Of a stretch of 64,000 bases of DNA, positions 43,055 to 53,267 are shown in pieces. The stretch is taken from contig NZ_HE978580.1 in NCBI RefSeq assembly GCF_000311865.1, positions 607,980 to 671,979 of the forward strand. The letters run 5' to 3'. Numbering within the stretch: position 1 is the stretch's first letter; each line of letters begins with the position of its first letter. Origin of the DNA: Peptoniphilus obesi ph1 (GTDB lineage: Bacteria; Bacillota; Clostridia; Tissierellales; Peptoniphilaceae). The position numbers and the translations under genes were made by a program. Under the pieces are notes generated by a model, which was not told where the DNA came from, made no database searches, and saw nothing but the letters and a program-made list of their open reading frames with translations.

Positions 43055-45313
43055 TTATCTATTCAAATAATCTTTTAAGTATTTAGTTGTCTTACTTTCT
43101 GCATCAATAAAATGTCTTAAATATCCTTGGTAAATTAATTTTCCACCATTTTTTCCAGCATCTGGACCAAGTTCTAGTATCCAATCAAGTTGTAACAATA
43201 GTTTTGGCTCGTGTTCTATAACTATCACCGTATTTTTATTTTCAACCAAACTATTTAAAAGTTTTAATAAATTATCTATATCCAAAGGATGAAGTCCCCT
43301 TGTCGGCTCATCAAATATATAAATTTCTCCTTGGTTTCTCAAACTGCTTGCAAGTTTTAATCTTTGCAATTCTCCACCTGAAAGAGTGTTGGTTGTTTGT
43401 CCTAGGCAAAGATAAGAAAGTCCAAGTTCTTCTAAAAGATCTAATCTGTCTTCTATCATCTTGCTATCAAATATATTTCTAGCTTCTTTCGCAGTCATAT
43501 CTAAAACATCAACAATAGATAATCCCTTATATTTATATGATTTAGCTTCGCTTGAATATTTATCTCCCTTGCAGGCTTCACAAATTATTTTTATCGGATC
43601 TGAATAGGCAACGTCTGGTTCTATAAATCCCTTGCCCTTGCAGATAGGACAAGCTCCTTTTGAATTAAATGAAAAAAGTCCCTTATCCACATTATTTTCT
43701 TTTGCAAATACTTCTCTGATCTTATCCATCATCCCCATATAGGTTGCAAGATTTGATCTTTTTGATTTTCCAATTTCTTTTTGATCTATAAAAAGAGCTT
43801 GATTATATTTTTTATAAAATTCCCCTATCAAACTACTTTTTCCAGATCCCGAAACTCCACAAATTCCAGTAAATGAATTTTTTGGAATTTTTATAGAAAT
43901 ATTTTTTAAATTGTTGCTAGTAATATTAGATATTTCATAAAATTCATCAAATTTTTTATCTGAAATTTTAATTTCTTCTTTTTCTTTTAAGGCCTTGCTA
44001 GTTGCAGTATCTTTCATATCTTCAAATTTTCCTTCAAAGACAATTTCTCCGCCGTCTTTTCCCGAATAAGGACCTAACTCAACCAATAAGTCTGCTTCTT
44101 TTATAATATCTTGATTGTGTTCAACTATCATAACTGTGTTGAAATTTTCTTTTAACTTTCTAAAGATAGAATTGATCTTTGATACTTCAAGAGGGTGTAG
44201 CCCTGCAGATGGTTCATCAAATATATAGCACATATTGTTTAAGGATGAGCCGAGTTTCGATGCAATTTTAAGTCTTTGACCTTCTCCTCCAGATAGGCTT
44301 GAAACTTGCCTTGATAAACTTAAATATCCAAGTCCTATATCTATTAATTGCTCAACAATTGGAATTATTTGCTGGCATATTTTTTCTGCATATTCTCCCT
44401 TGATTGATTTTAAAAACTTCAACAAGTCATCTAATTCTAGATTATAGACTTCTGCAATATTTTTACCTTCGATTTTAGCTTCTAAAACTTTTTTGTTTAA
44501 ACCAGTTCCAAGACAGGCCTTACATTTTTTATAGGAGCAAAAAGATAAGACCTCATCTTTTGAAACAGATCTTAAATTTGATATATCTCTTTTTACATAA
44601 AGTCTTTCAAATCTTGGTATAAGTCCATCCCACCAAGACTTGTGGTCTCCATTTTTTGTATGGAAAGGAGCAAGTACAACTCCTCCGCCTTCTGGACCAT
44701 ATAAAAATAAATCTTGATCTTCTTTCTTATAATCTTTTATAGCTAAGTCTGGATCAAACAAGCCGCAAGTCATCATCCACCTTCCCTGCCATTGGCTTGG
44801 AGACAGGGGAGCAAACCTCACTGCATAATCCGCAAGAGATTTGTCAAAATCAACTAATTTATTTATATCAACATCTATTTCAAGACCATTGCCATCACAA
44901 TTTGGACAAGTTCCAAAACTAGAATACTTTGAAAAATCACTTGCCTCTTTGATTCTCAGCTTAGCAATTCTTGAATATAAGAGTCTTATCATTGGTCCAA
45001 TATCCATATAAGAAGCTATGTCCGAACGTGAATTTGAAGATATTAAACTTTGTTTTACAACAATTGCCGGGCTCAAATTTTCCACCCTATCCAGATCAGG
45101 CCTTTTGTATAATTTCATATGCCTTCTTTCGTAAGAAGAAAAATCTTTCGTCATCTGTCTTTTGCTTTCCCTAGCAATAGTATCAAAAACAACAGAAGAC
45201 TTGCCCGAACCAGATAGGCCTGTGAAAACTATAATTTTATTCTTTGGCAAAACGAGGTCAACATTCTTTAAATTATTTTCCCTCATCCCATATAATTTTA
45301 TTTTATCTTCCAC
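43055..45313 (-). CDS. Short UvrA-like ABC ATPase (UvrA2/DrrC type)
   Basis: 752 residues, against about 940 for UvrA. Two ABC ATPase units with Walker A GLSGSGKSS and GVSGSGKSS, and signatures LSGGEGQRLKIAS and LSGGELQRLKLAS. Zinc modules are CPNCDGNG/CKACLGTG and CPICKGKG/CEACKGDKYS. The shorter length implies loss of the UvrB-interaction region, as in UvrA2-type proteins that protect against DNA-binding drugs. Start GTG 45313 with GGAGCTG upstream. Not in an operon with uvrB or a drug exporter. Confidence 0.88.
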   Translation of the reverse strand: MEDKIKLYGMRENNLKNVDLVLPKNKIIVFTGLSGSGKSSVVFDTIARESKRQMTKDFSSYERRHMKLYKRPDLDRVENLSPAIVVKQSLISSNSRSDIASYMDIGPMIRLLYSRIAKLRIKEASDFSKYSSFGTCPNCDGNGLEIDVDINKLVDFDKSLADYAVRFAPLSPSQWQGRWMMTCGLFDPDLAIKDYKKEDQDLFLYGPEGGGVVLAPFHTKNGDHKSWWDGLIPRFERLYVKRDISNLRSVSKDEVLSFCSYKKCKACLGTGLNKKVLEAKIEGKNIAEVYNLELDDLLKFLKSIKGEYAEKICQQIIPIVEQLIDIGLGYLSLSRQVSSLSGGEGQRLKIASKLGSSLNNMCYIFDEPSAGLHPLEVSKINSIFRKLKENFNTVMIVEHNQDIIKEADLLVELGPYSGKDGGEIVFEGKFEDMKDTATSKALKEKEEIKISDKKFDEFYEISNITSNNLKNISIKIPKNSFTGICGVSGSGKSSLIGEFYKKYNQALFIDQKEIGKSKRSNLATYMGMMDKIREVFAKENNVDKGLFSFNSKGACPICKGKGFIEPDVAYSDPIKIICEACKGDKYSSEAKSYKYKGLSIVDVLDMTAKEARNIFDSKMIEDRLDLLEELGLSYLCLGQTTNTLSGGELQRLKLASSLRNQGEIYIFDEPTRGLHPLDIDNLLKLLNSLVENKNTVIVIEHEPKLLLQLDWILELGPDAGKNGGKLIYQGYLRHFIDAESKTTKYLKDYLNR

Positions 45314-45360
45314 TTTAACAGCTCCAATCTTTCCTTAATTGTAGCATTAAAATGAGCAAA

Positions 45361-45390
45361 TAAAAAAGACCCTAAACTAATAGAGTCTTT
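45361..45390 (-). terminator. Terminator of the peptide-utilisation operon
   Basis: AAAGACCCTA (45365-45374) pairs with TAGAGTCTTT (45381-45390), one wobble, followed by TTTTTTATTTG-type tail on the reverse strand. Confidence 0.82.
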
Positions 45391-45403
45391 GATGACTTTA
45401 AAT

Positions 45404-46330
45404 TTATTTTCCCTTTGTTTGGAATCTTTTATTATCTCCATAAAGTTTTATAAGTTGGTCAAATTCTTTTTTATCATAAAATTCAACTCCACCATCCTTA
45501 TATTCTTTTCCTATTTCAATAGCAAGATTTGCAGCTTGAGCAATATCAGTTTCATGGCTTGCTCCTGTTCCACAACCTGGTACTGCACTTTGTGCTGTAA
45601 TTGCGATTCCTAAAACTGGTGCTGATGTTGCTGTTGCTGGTTGAAGAATAGAATTTATATGGTATAAATCATTGCCATATGGTGTAATATCCTGGATAGA
45701 TAAGGCAAATACATTTGCGGGAAGTCCTGTTGCTATTTCCATAATTCCAACAATTGATGGACTAACTCTTAAAATATATCCTTCTTTTACTGTTGGAGAA
45801 ATTGAAATTCCCTTATGATTAATAATATTATTTCCCTTTGTTGTATCTATTGATATTATTGCGTCCATCTTTTTATCAACTTCATAGCTATTCATTATAT
45901 CCATATCAACTGGAGAACCCATAAAATCAACTGGCTTGTGCGGGGATGTTGGTGCATCAGGACAAACATGAGTTGTAACTATTAAATTACATGGTAGGTA
46001 GTCTCCATTTTTTTGCATTTTTACAATTTTTAATGCAGCTGATAAGGCAGCAATTGCTCCATCGCCATCAGATACTAATCCAATTCTTGCATCTCTCGCA
46101 CCAAGTCCGCCTAGTCTTCCTATGATTCCAAGAGTTTTTTTATTTTTAATCTTGGGATCGCCTTCTATATTTATTCTAACAAAGTCCGTATATCCTTTGT
46201 CGCCTTCAACTTTTTTTACATATACATCTACATATTGATCGTATTTTTCAAAAAATTCTTTTACTTTTTCACCACTGGCATACCTAGAATCTACAATTTC
46301 CATTATGTCCATTACTTCTCTTAATAGCAT
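45404..46330 (-). CDS. DUF1177 family protein, last gene of peptide operon
   Basis: 308 residues. LGIIGRLGGLGARDARIGLVSDGDG, VTTHVCPDAPT, VDFMGSPVD, ISIDTTKGN and GCGTGASHETDIAQAANLA are conserved in DUF1177, whose biochemical role is unknown. Several His/Asp/Cys/Glu residues in these blocks look like a metal or catalytic site. AAGGAGG ribosome site; 10 bases after the S9 peptidase gene. Operon context suggests a hydrolase or amidase acting on imported peptides, which is inference. Confidence 0.85.
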   Translation of the reverse strand: MLLREVMDIMEIVDSRYASGEKVKEFFEKYDQYVDVYVKKVEGDKGYTDFVRINIEGDPKIKNKKTLGIIGRLGGLGARDARIGLVSDGDGAIAALSAALKIVKMQKNGDYLPCNLIVTTHVCPDAPTSPHKPVDFMGSPVDMDIMNSYEVDKKMDAIISIDTTKGNNIINHKGISISPTVKEGYILRVSPSIVGIMEIATGLPANVFALSIQDITPYGNDLYHINSILQPATATSAPVLGIAITAQSAVPGCGTGASHETDIAQAANLAIEIGKEYKDGGVEFYDKKEFDQLIKLYGDNKRFQTKGK

Positions 46331-46340
46331 TTTTTCCTCC

Positions 46341-48305
46341 TTATAATTCAGATAAAAAGTTTACCATTTCACTAAGTCTTTTTATTCTATTGCTTGGTTT
46401 ACCATTTCTACTTAGACCATGGTTTTCACCTCTAAAAATTAATAACTTTGCATCTACTCCAAAATATTTTAATGATTGATACCACATTTGTCCTTGTGTA
46501 AGTGGACACCTGTAATCATGTTCTGAATGAATTACCAAAGTTTTTGTTTTTACCTTGTCTACATTTTTTATTGGAGATGCTTCCCAAAGAATTTCTCTGT
46601 TGCTGATATCTGCTCCCATTTCATCCTTATAAAAATAATAACCTATATCGCTGCTTCCCCATTGTGAAACAAAGTCTGCAATAGATCTTTGAGTTATTGC
46701 TAATTTAAATATATTTGTTCTTGTAGTGATAAGATTTGTCATAAATCCACCATAAGATCCACCAATTACTGCCATCCTATCAGGATCAACAATTTTTAAA
46801 TCTTCAAGTAGATAATTAACAAAATCCATTATATCTGTATAATCTCTTTTTCCATAGTTTCCGACAACATCTTTTGTATATGCTTGTCCAAATCCTATTG
46901 AACCTCTTGGGTTAGGAAGCAAAATAAGATAGCCTTGAGAAACTAAAAGTTGTACCTCAAAGAAAAAGTTTTCTGTAAACATTATATATGGTCCACCGTG
47001 AATACTCACAACTAGCGGATATTTTTTGCTAGGATCATAATCATGAGGTTTAGCTAATAATGCATAAATATCAGTATTATCCCTAGATTTTATCTTTAGA
47101 TTTTCATATTTTGCAGTGTATCTATCAATTTTACTATCCAAAATAATATTTTTAGTCTTATTTTTTGGATCATATTCTATAAATTCTGTTACTACATCTG
47201 GCTCACTTGCAAGGGCTAAAATCTTTGAATTATCCCTATTAACAACAAACTCTGTAATATTTTCTTTTATATCTTCTAGCTTGTCTAGATTTTTATCCAT
47301 ATCTACATTAAATAACTGCATTTTCCCAAAATATGATGATAAAAAGTAGACTGATTTACTATCATTTGCAAATGAAATTGGAGAGTGGCTCATGTAGCAA
47401 TTTATATCTGTGCTAGATAAATCGCCAACTTGTATATCAAACTCACCTGTCAAGTCGTGAGTTTTATCTTCTTCAAAATCATAAACAAATAGTCTTGGTT
47501 GAATTGATGTGTGGTAACTAGATGCACAAGCAAATGCTATTTTTTTATTATCTGGTGAAAATACTGGTTCAACTTGGTAGCTAGTGTCTGAGTTTAAATT
47601 TTTATATAGAGAAAAGTCTTCTGTGTTAAAAATTTGAATTGATGACCTTCTATCTAATTTGTCTTGTCCATCTTCTTTAGATATAGCAAGGTATTTTCCA
47701 TCAGATGAAACAACAAAAGAATTTACAAATCCATAACCTATTGCGTGTTCTGAGATTACTCTTGCTACTTTTGAATCAAGTTCTTGATAAAATATAAGTT
47801 CCTTGACATGGTCTTCTATAAATCCTCTCTCATTAGTGAAGTAATCCATGGACTCAGTTTCTATATAGTCTTCTTTTTCTTCAAATTCATATTCTGTATT
47901 TTGATCAAATTCTTTTTGATCTTCTTTTAATCTAGAAGAAAAATAAATTCTTTTGCCTGATGGATCCCATCTAACATCATCTACTCCAAAAGGCATATTG
48001 GTAATCTTTTCAATTTTTTCACTAGCTAAATCTAAAAGATAGACTTGTTTTTTACCAGTTTCATTACTTATAAATAAGATTTTTTCATCATTTAAAACTT
48101 GAACTTTTATATTTAAACTATCTTCAAATCCAAATTCTTTTTCTTCTTTATTTTCTAGATTTCTTATAATAAATTTAGATTGATAGTTGTTTTTTTCTTT
48201 GCTTATTTTTGATTTTACATAAATTATTTTATCTTTTCCCAAATAAATTGGATTCGATAGGCATTCTAATTTATATAAATCTTCTGTTTCAAATCTTTTT
48301 GTCAT
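46341..48305 (-). CDS. S9 family serine peptidase (acylaminoacyl-peptidase/POP type)
   Basis: 654 residues. N-terminal beta-propeller with WDPSGKRIYFSS and FSPDNKKIAFA repeats limits access to short peptides. The hydrolase domain carries the triad Ser517 (GGSYGGF), Asp597 (SEHDYRC) and His629 (GENHGL); VSIHGGPY is the oxyanion region. No signal peptide, so it is cytoplasmic. It lies 2 bases after the M20 gene in the ABC transporter operon and probably cuts imported oligopeptides. Confidence 0.93.
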   Translation of the reverse strand: MTKRFETEDLYKLECLSNPIYLGKDKIIYVKSKISKEKNNYQSKFIIRNLENKEEKEFGFEDSLNIKVQVLNDEKILFISNETGKKQVYLLDLASEKIEKITNMPFGVDDVRWDPSGKRIYFSSRLKEDQKEFDQNTEYEFEEKEDYIETESMDYFTNERGFIEDHVKELIFYQELDSKVARVISEHAIGYGFVNSFVVSSDGKYLAISKEDGQDKLDRRSSIQIFNTEDFSLYKNLNSDTSYQVEPVFSPDNKKIAFACASSYHTSIQPRLFVYDFEEDKTHDLTGEFDIQVGDLSSTDINCYMSHSPISFANDSKSVYFLSSYFGKMQLFNVDMDKNLDKLEDIKENITEFVVNRDNSKILALASEPDVVTEFIEYDPKNKTKNIILDSKIDRYTAKYENLKIKSRDNTDIYALLAKPHDYDPSKKYPLVVSIHGGPYIMFTENFFFEVQLLVSQGYLILLPNPRGSIGFGQAYTKDVVGNYGKRDYTDIMDFVNYLLEDLKIVDPDRMAVIGGSYGGFMTNLITTRTNIFKLAITQRSIADFVSQWGSSDIGYYFYKDEMGADISNREILWEASPIKNVDKVKTKTLVIHSEHDYRCPLTQGQMWYQSLKYFGVDAKLLIFRGENHGLSRNGKPSNRIKRLSEMVNFLSEL

Positions 48306-48307
48306 AA

Positions 48308-49564
48308 CTATTTGTCCTCATTTAAAAAATCTACTGCTGTTAAAATATATACCTTGGCACAGTCAATAATGTCTTGAACTTCTGCTCTTTCGTTAAATCC
48401 ATGAATTGTTTCAAGGATTGCCGGTCCATATTGAAGAACTGGTATATTATTTTGTCTAAAATATCTAGCATCTGAACATGCCCATTGTAATACTCCATAG
48501 GCTTTTTGGTTTTTAACATATGAAATATTATCTACTGTATATTTGCAGACTGGATCTTCTGCAGGAGTATAGTTTGCATTTGATTTAAAACCTGATTCTT
48601 CAAAATCATATTCTATATCAAGACTGTTTAAAATATCTTTAACATCTTTTAAGAATTTATCTCTTTCTATTCCAAAAGGAAGTCTTGAATCTATTTCAAC
48701 AAGGCACTTGTCTGCAATTACATTTCTAGCTGTTCCACCCTTGATAACTCCAAGGTTAAACGAACATCTTTCAAAAATTTGAGCAAGTTTTTCTCCGTTT
48801 ACTTCTTTTTCAATTACATATTGCTTAGATACTTCTATAAGTTCTTCTAGTTCTTCTGGAACTTCTATTTTTTTATCTGTATATTCTCTTAATTTATTTA
48901 TAGCTAGAATAGCATTTTCAATAGCAGACTTTCCTGAAAGTGGAGCCAAGCTACCGTGTCCTGGTTCTCCATAGACTGTCAAAGTAAAAGCTCCTGAACC
49001 TTTCTGTCCAATAGTTGGATTTAAATCTCCTGATGGTTCTGCTATTAAAGCTCCATCTCCTTTAAGAAGTTTGTTTTCAAAAAGATAAGGGACTCCAAAA
49101 TCTGTTCCTGTCTCTTCGTCTGGCACTACTGCAAGTGTCAAGCTTCCATTTATATCTATATTGTGTTTTTTTAGATAGATTAAAGAGAAAATCAATCCGC
49201 CTAAACCACATTTCATATCAGAAGCTCCACGACCTCTTAATATTCCATCTACGATTTCTCCTTCAAATGGGTCAAATTCCCATTTAGACATATCTCCAAC
49301 TGGAACTGTGTCAGAATGTCCACAATAAATTAGATTTTTGCCCTCATCATTCCCAATTTTGGCTATTAAATTTATCATCTTGTCTGCACTTTTATGAACT
49401 TCTACTTCTATTCCAAACTCTTCTAGTAAATCTTTTATATATTTACTAATAGCTAAGCTATCTCCTCCAGGATTTTCGCTAGGTATCTTTATTAAGTTCT
49501 TGCAAATATCTAGCAATAAATCTTTGTCCTGATCAAAATATTTTAATAAGTCTTCTTTATTCAA
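48308..49564 (-). CDS. M20 family metallopeptidase (ArgE/DapE type)
   Basis: 418 residues. Metal site: CGHSDTVPVG, GRGASDMKCGLGGL, PDEETGTDFG, with late FNERAEVQD and HGFNE. A lid domain lies between. Start is TTG 49564: AGGAGG is 7 bases upstream, and the TTG lies inside the last codons of the OppF-type gene, which it overlaps by 8 bases. Acts on peptides or N-acyl amino acids; the transporter context favours peptides. Confidence 0.9.
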   Translation of the reverse strand: MNKEDLLKYFDQDKDLLLDICKNLIKIPSENPGGDSLAISKYIKDLLEEFGIEVEVHKSADKMINLIAKIGNDEGKNLIYCGHSDTVPVGDMSKWEFDPFEGEIVDGILRGRGASDMKCGLGGLIFSLIYLKKHNIDINGSLTLAVVPDEETGTDFGVPYLFENKLLKGDGALIAEPSGDLNPTIGQKGSGAFTLTVYGEPGHGSLAPLSGKSAIENAILAINKLREYTDKKIEVPEELEELIEVSKQYVIEKEVNGEKLAQIFERCSFNLGVIKGGTARNVIADKCLVEIDSRLPFGIERDKFLKDVKDILNSLDIEYDFEESGFKSNANYTPAEDPVCKYTVDNISYVKNQKAYGVLQWACSDARYFRQNNIPVLQYGPAILETIHGFNERAEVQDIIDCAKVYILTAVDFLNEDK

Positions 49565-50369
49565 AATTTCTACCTCCTGGTATAGCATTTATTAATTTTT
49601 TTGTGTAATCTTCTTGTGGATTAGAATAAATACTTTCGCTCGGTCCTCTTTCGATTATTTCGCCCTTATTCATAACTAAGATTCTGTCACAAAAGTACCT
49701 AACTACATTCAAATCATGAGATATGAAAATATAACTTAAGTCAAACTCTCTTTGAAGTTTTATTAATAAGTTTAAAACTTGAGCCTGTATAGACACATCA
49801 AGAGCTGATACCGGTTCGTCTAAAATTAAAATTTTTGGTTTTAAAATTAAAGCTCTCGCTATATTTATTCTTTGCGCTTGACCTCCTGAAAATTCATGAG
49901 GAAACCTATAAGCTAACTCTTTCCTAATTCCTACTTTTGAAAGTATATCGAGTGCCATTTCTTCCCAATCTTTACTAGATCCTATATTGTGTATTTTTAA
50001 TGGCTCTATGAGTAATTCTATAATTCTCTTTTTGGGATCAAGAGAAGCTATTGGGTCTTGGAATATCATCTGAATATCTTTTCTTAAAGCTTGCAATTCT
50101 TTATCAGAAAGTTCATCTATATCTTTACCTTCTATATAAATTTTCCCACTTGTTTTTGAAATTAAATTAGTTACAAGTCTTGCTGTTGTTGATTTCCCAC
50201 AACCACTTTCTCCAACTATTCCTAAGTATTCACCCTTGTATAATTTAAAGTCTATATCATTTACTGCTGCAAATACTCCAGCTTTCTTAAAAGGGCCAGA
50301 TTTTAACTTATATTCTTTTTTAAGATTTTCAACTCTTATAATTTCTTTTTTTTCTGTATTATAAGTCAT
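49557..50369 (-). CDS. Peptide ABC transporter ATP-binding protein, OppF/DppF type
   Basis: 270 residues. Walker A GESGCGKST, Q-loop QDPIASLDP, signature FSGGQAQRINIARAL, Walker B ILILDEP. OppF-type features include the extra N-terminal SGPFKKAGVFAAVNDI segment. It starts within the last codons of the OppD-type gene (11-base overlap). Confidence 0.93.
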   Translation of the reverse strand: MTYNTEKKEIIRVENLKKEYKLKSGPFKKAGVFAAVNDIDFKLYKGEYLGIVGESGCGKSTTARLVTNLISKTSGKIYIEGKDIDELSDKELQALRKDIQMIFQDPIASLDPKKRIIELLIEPLKIHNIGSSKDWEEMALDILSKVGIRKELAYRFPHEFSGGQAQRINIARALILKPKILILDEPVSALDVSIQAQVLNLLIKLQREFDLSYIFISHDLNVVRYFCDRILVMNKGEIIERGPSESIYSNPQEDYTKKLINAIPGGRNFE

Positions 50370-51387
50370 TCTTAGCCTCTCTTTCTTTATCTATTGAAAA
50401 GTGTTTATAGCAAGTACATCTTACATAATGGTTTGGTGAGACTTCTCTTAGTTGAGGATTTTCTTCATGATCTTCTTCTTTTAAAGATCTAATCCTATCA
50501 GCTATAACACACTTACTTCTATCTATATTTTCAACAGCTGGAACTGTACCTTCAATTACATTTAAAAGCCCATCATTTTTTGATCCTGATGGTATAGAAT
50601 TTATAAGCATTTTTGTATAAGGGTGGAGTGGATTTTTAAAAATTTCTACTACATCAGCCTCTTCTACAATTTCCCCAGCATACATTACACAAACTCTATC
50701 GCATATATTTTTAACTACATCAAGATCATGTGTTATTAAAACTATTGATGTATCAATCTTTTCTCTTAAATCTCTCAATAAGTCTAATATCTGTTTTTGA
50801 ACGGTCACATCAAGAGCGGTAGTTGGTTCATCAGCTATAATAAGGTTTGGATTTGATGCTATTGCCATGGCGATCATAACTCTTTGTCTCATACCACCTG
50901 AAAATTCGTGAGGATAAAGTTTTATTTTTTTTGCTGCATCTTTTATTCCTACCATTTCAAGTAGTTTGATTGCTTTTTCTATAGCCTCTTTTTTTGTCAT
51001 TTTTTGATGAAGTCTTATTGCTTCTACTAGCTGATTTTGTATTGTAAATACTGGATTAAGCGAAGTCATAGGGTCTTGAAATATCATAGATATTTCATTT
51101 CCCCTTAACTTTCTCATCTCTTTTTCACTTTTATTAGATAGCTCTTGCCCTTTATAAATTATGCTTCCGTCTAGGATTTTCCCATTTGGAGGAAGTAGTT
51201 TCATTATTGATGTAACAGTTACAGACTTACCTGATCCACTTTCTCCACAAATTCCTAATATTTCACCTTTTTTTATGTTAAATGATACATTTTCTACAGC
51301 CTTAAGCATTTTTTTAGATACTTCAAATCCTATAGACAAGTTTTTAACATCTACTAATATATCTTTATTAATTGTATTTGTTTGCAT
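50359..51387 (-). CDS. Peptide ABC transporter ATP-binding protein, OppD/DppD type
   Basis: 342 residues. Walker A GESGSGKSV, QDPMTSLNPVF, signature FSGGMRQRVMIAMA, Walker B LIIADEPTTALDVT. The C-terminal extension has CVIADRIRSLKEEDH and RCTCYKHF, as in OppD. Start ATG 51387 with AGGAGGAGG upstream; a longer open frame to 51441 runs into the permease gene. Confidence 0.93.
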   Translation of the reverse strand: MQTNTINKDILVDVKNLSIGFEVSKKMLKAVENVSFNIKKGEILGICGESGSGKSVTVTSIMKLLPPNGKILDGSIIYKGQELSNKSEKEMRKLRGNEISMIFQDPMTSLNPVFTIQNQLVEAIRLHQKMTKKEAIEKAIKLLEMVGIKDAAKKIKLYPHEFSGGMRQRVMIAMAIASNPNLIIADEPTTALDVTVQKQILDLLRDLREKIDTSIVLITHDLDVVKNICDRVCVMYAGEIVEEADVVEIFKNPLHPYTKMLINSIPSGSKNDGLLNVIEGTVPAVENIDRSKCVIADRIRSLKEEDHEENPQLREVSPNHYVRCTCYKHFSIDKEREAKNDL

Positions 51388-51412
51388 TTTCCTCCTCCTA
51401 GTTGAGTCCAAA

Positions 51413-52297
51413 CTACTTGCCGCTTTTTGGATCTGAAACATCCCTTAAAGCATCTCCAAATAAGTTAATTCCTAAAACTGATAAAACTATAGCAAGACCT
51501 GGAAATATAGAAATATGCGGTGCTAAAACTAAATAGTCTTTACCTTCTTGTAGAATACTTCCCCAAGATGCTGTTGGTGGTGCTATTCCTAATCCAAGAT
51601 AAGAAAGTGCAGCTTCTGATATTATTGCTCCTGCAACAGACATTGTTCCATAAACAATTATTGGAGTAACTGCATTTGGAAGAATGTGGCTAAAAATAAT
51701 CCTGAATTTTTTTGCACCAAGCGATTCCGTTACCTCTATATAATCTTCTTCTTTTATAGCCAAAACCTGACCTCTCGTTATTCTTGCAAATCCTGGTATA
51801 TTTCCTATTGCAATAGCCAGTATTGTGTTGAAAAGACCTGATCCAAAAACCATCATAAGAGTTATTGCAAGAAGTATAAAAGGAAAGGCAAACATGGCAT
51901 CCATGATTCTCATTATTATAGAATCAAGAGTTCCTCCAAAATATCCTGCTATTAATCCTAGTAATACTCCTATTAAGCATCCAACCAATATAGCGGCAAC
52001 TCCTACTATTAAAGAAACTCTAGATCCATATAATATTCTTGAAAATAAGTCTCTACCATAGCTATCTGTTCCAAAGATATGTCCATCATATCCTGGTGGC
52101 ATCATGGAATTTGCTACATCTATTTCATTTGGATCATAAGGAGCGATAATAGGAGCAAAAATAGCCATAATTACTATAATGCTCATTATTACAAAACCAA
52201 CAATGGCAAGTTTATTAGCTAATAATTTTTTTAAAAATATAGAGAAGGGACTTCTTTTTTTATATTTTTTAACTTCAGCCATATTAATATTTTCCAT
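51413..52297 (-). CDS. Peptide ABC transporter permease, OppC/DppC type
   Basis: 294 residues, six membrane helices. IFGTDSYGRDLFSRILYGSR (typical start of the OppC periplasmic loop region) and the EAA motif ESLGAKKFRIIFSHILPNA are present. Start overlaps the stop of the other permease gene as TAATG. Confidence 0.94.
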   Translation of the reverse strand: MENINMAEVKKYKKRSPFSIFLKKLLANKLAIVGFVIMSIIVIMAIFAPIIAPYDPNEIDVANSMMPPGYDGHIFGTDSYGRDLFSRILYGSRVSLIVGVAAILVGCLIGVLLGLIAGYFGGTLDSIIMRIMDAMFAFPFILLAITLMMVFGSGLFNTILAIAIGNIPGFARITRGQVLAIKEEDYIEVTESLGAKKFRIIFSHILPNAVTPIIVYGTMSVAGAIISEAALSYLGLGIAPPTASWGSILQEGKDYLVLAPHISIFPGLAIVLSVLGINLFGDALRDVSDPKSGK

Positions 52298-53250
52298 TAT
52301 TTCTCTCCTTCTATATCTATCTTTGGATTAACCAACTTATATAAAATATCTACAGCTAAGTTAACTAATACATAAATTATTGCTGTAAAAATAACAACTC
52401 CTTGTATAACAATAAAGTCTCTTTTGTCTATAGCCTCAACAATCAATCTTCCCATTCCAGGCCAAGAATATATAGTTTCAGTAAGAACTGCACCTGAAAG
52501 TAAAGATGATAATTGCATACCTACAACAGTAAGTAGTGGAATTGCTGCATTTTTAAAAGCGTGTTTTGTTACTATTTTAAAATTAGAAACGCCTTTTGCT
52601 CTAGCAGTTTTTATATAATTATTATTCATTACATCAAGAATTGAAGACCTCGTTATCCTTGCAAAGTTTGCCATCGGTATAGTGGCTAAGGTTATGCCTG
52701 GTAAAATATAATAAGACATATAGCTTAAAAATCCATTATCTAAAGACCCCATACCATTTGAAGGCAGCAATTGCAAATTAACTGAGAATAAAAGGGCTAG
52801 CATTATACCTAACCAAAAAACTGGGATTGATACACCTAGTAAAGATATTGAAGAAAGTAATAAATCAATTATACTTCCCTTTTTTAAAGCTGCCCATATT
52901 CCCATCGGCACTCCTAAAATTAATGCTATTAATAACGCAAAAATTGATAAACGTATAGTGTTTGGAAACCTTTCTGCTATTAATGAAAAAACTGGCACAT
53001 TGTATCTATATGATGTTCCAAGATCTAGTTTTGCAAGATTTTTTAAATAATCAGCAAATTGAACCAAAATTGGTTTATCGAGTCCAAGTTGTGTTTCCAA
53101 AGCCTTTATGTCCTCAGCACTTGCTTGTGGTCCTAGCATAGCTGATGCTGGGTTTCCTGGTATTATTCTTGTTATAAAAAATACTATTAATGTTACTAAA
53201 AATATAGTGGGTATTATATCTTTTAATCTTCTCAATATATACTTTAACAA
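52297..53250 (-). CDS. Peptide ABC transporter permease, OppB/DppB type
   Basis: 317 residues, six membrane helices. FFITRIIPGNPASAMLGPQA at the N terminus and the EAA loop ARAKGVSNFKIVTKHAFKNA identify OppB/DppB. Start is TTG 53250 with AGGAGG 9 bases upstream. Confidence 0.94.
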   Translation of the reverse strand: MLKYILRRLKDIIPTIFLVTLIVFFITRIIPGNPASAMLGPQASAEDIKALETQLGLDKPILVQFADYLKNLAKLDLGTSYRYNVPVFSLIAERFPNTIRLSIFALLIALILGVPMGIWAALKKGSIIDLLLSSISLLGVSIPVFWLGIMLALLFSVNLQLLPSNGMGSLDNGFLSYMSYYILPGITLATIPMANFARITRSSILDVMNNNYIKTARAKGVSNFKIVTKHAFKNAAIPLLTVVGMQLSSLLSGAVLTETIYSWPGMGRLIVEAIDKRDFIVIQGVVIFTAIIYVLVNLAVDILYKLVNPKIDIEGEK

Positions 53251-53267
53251 AGTATTTTCCTCCTATT

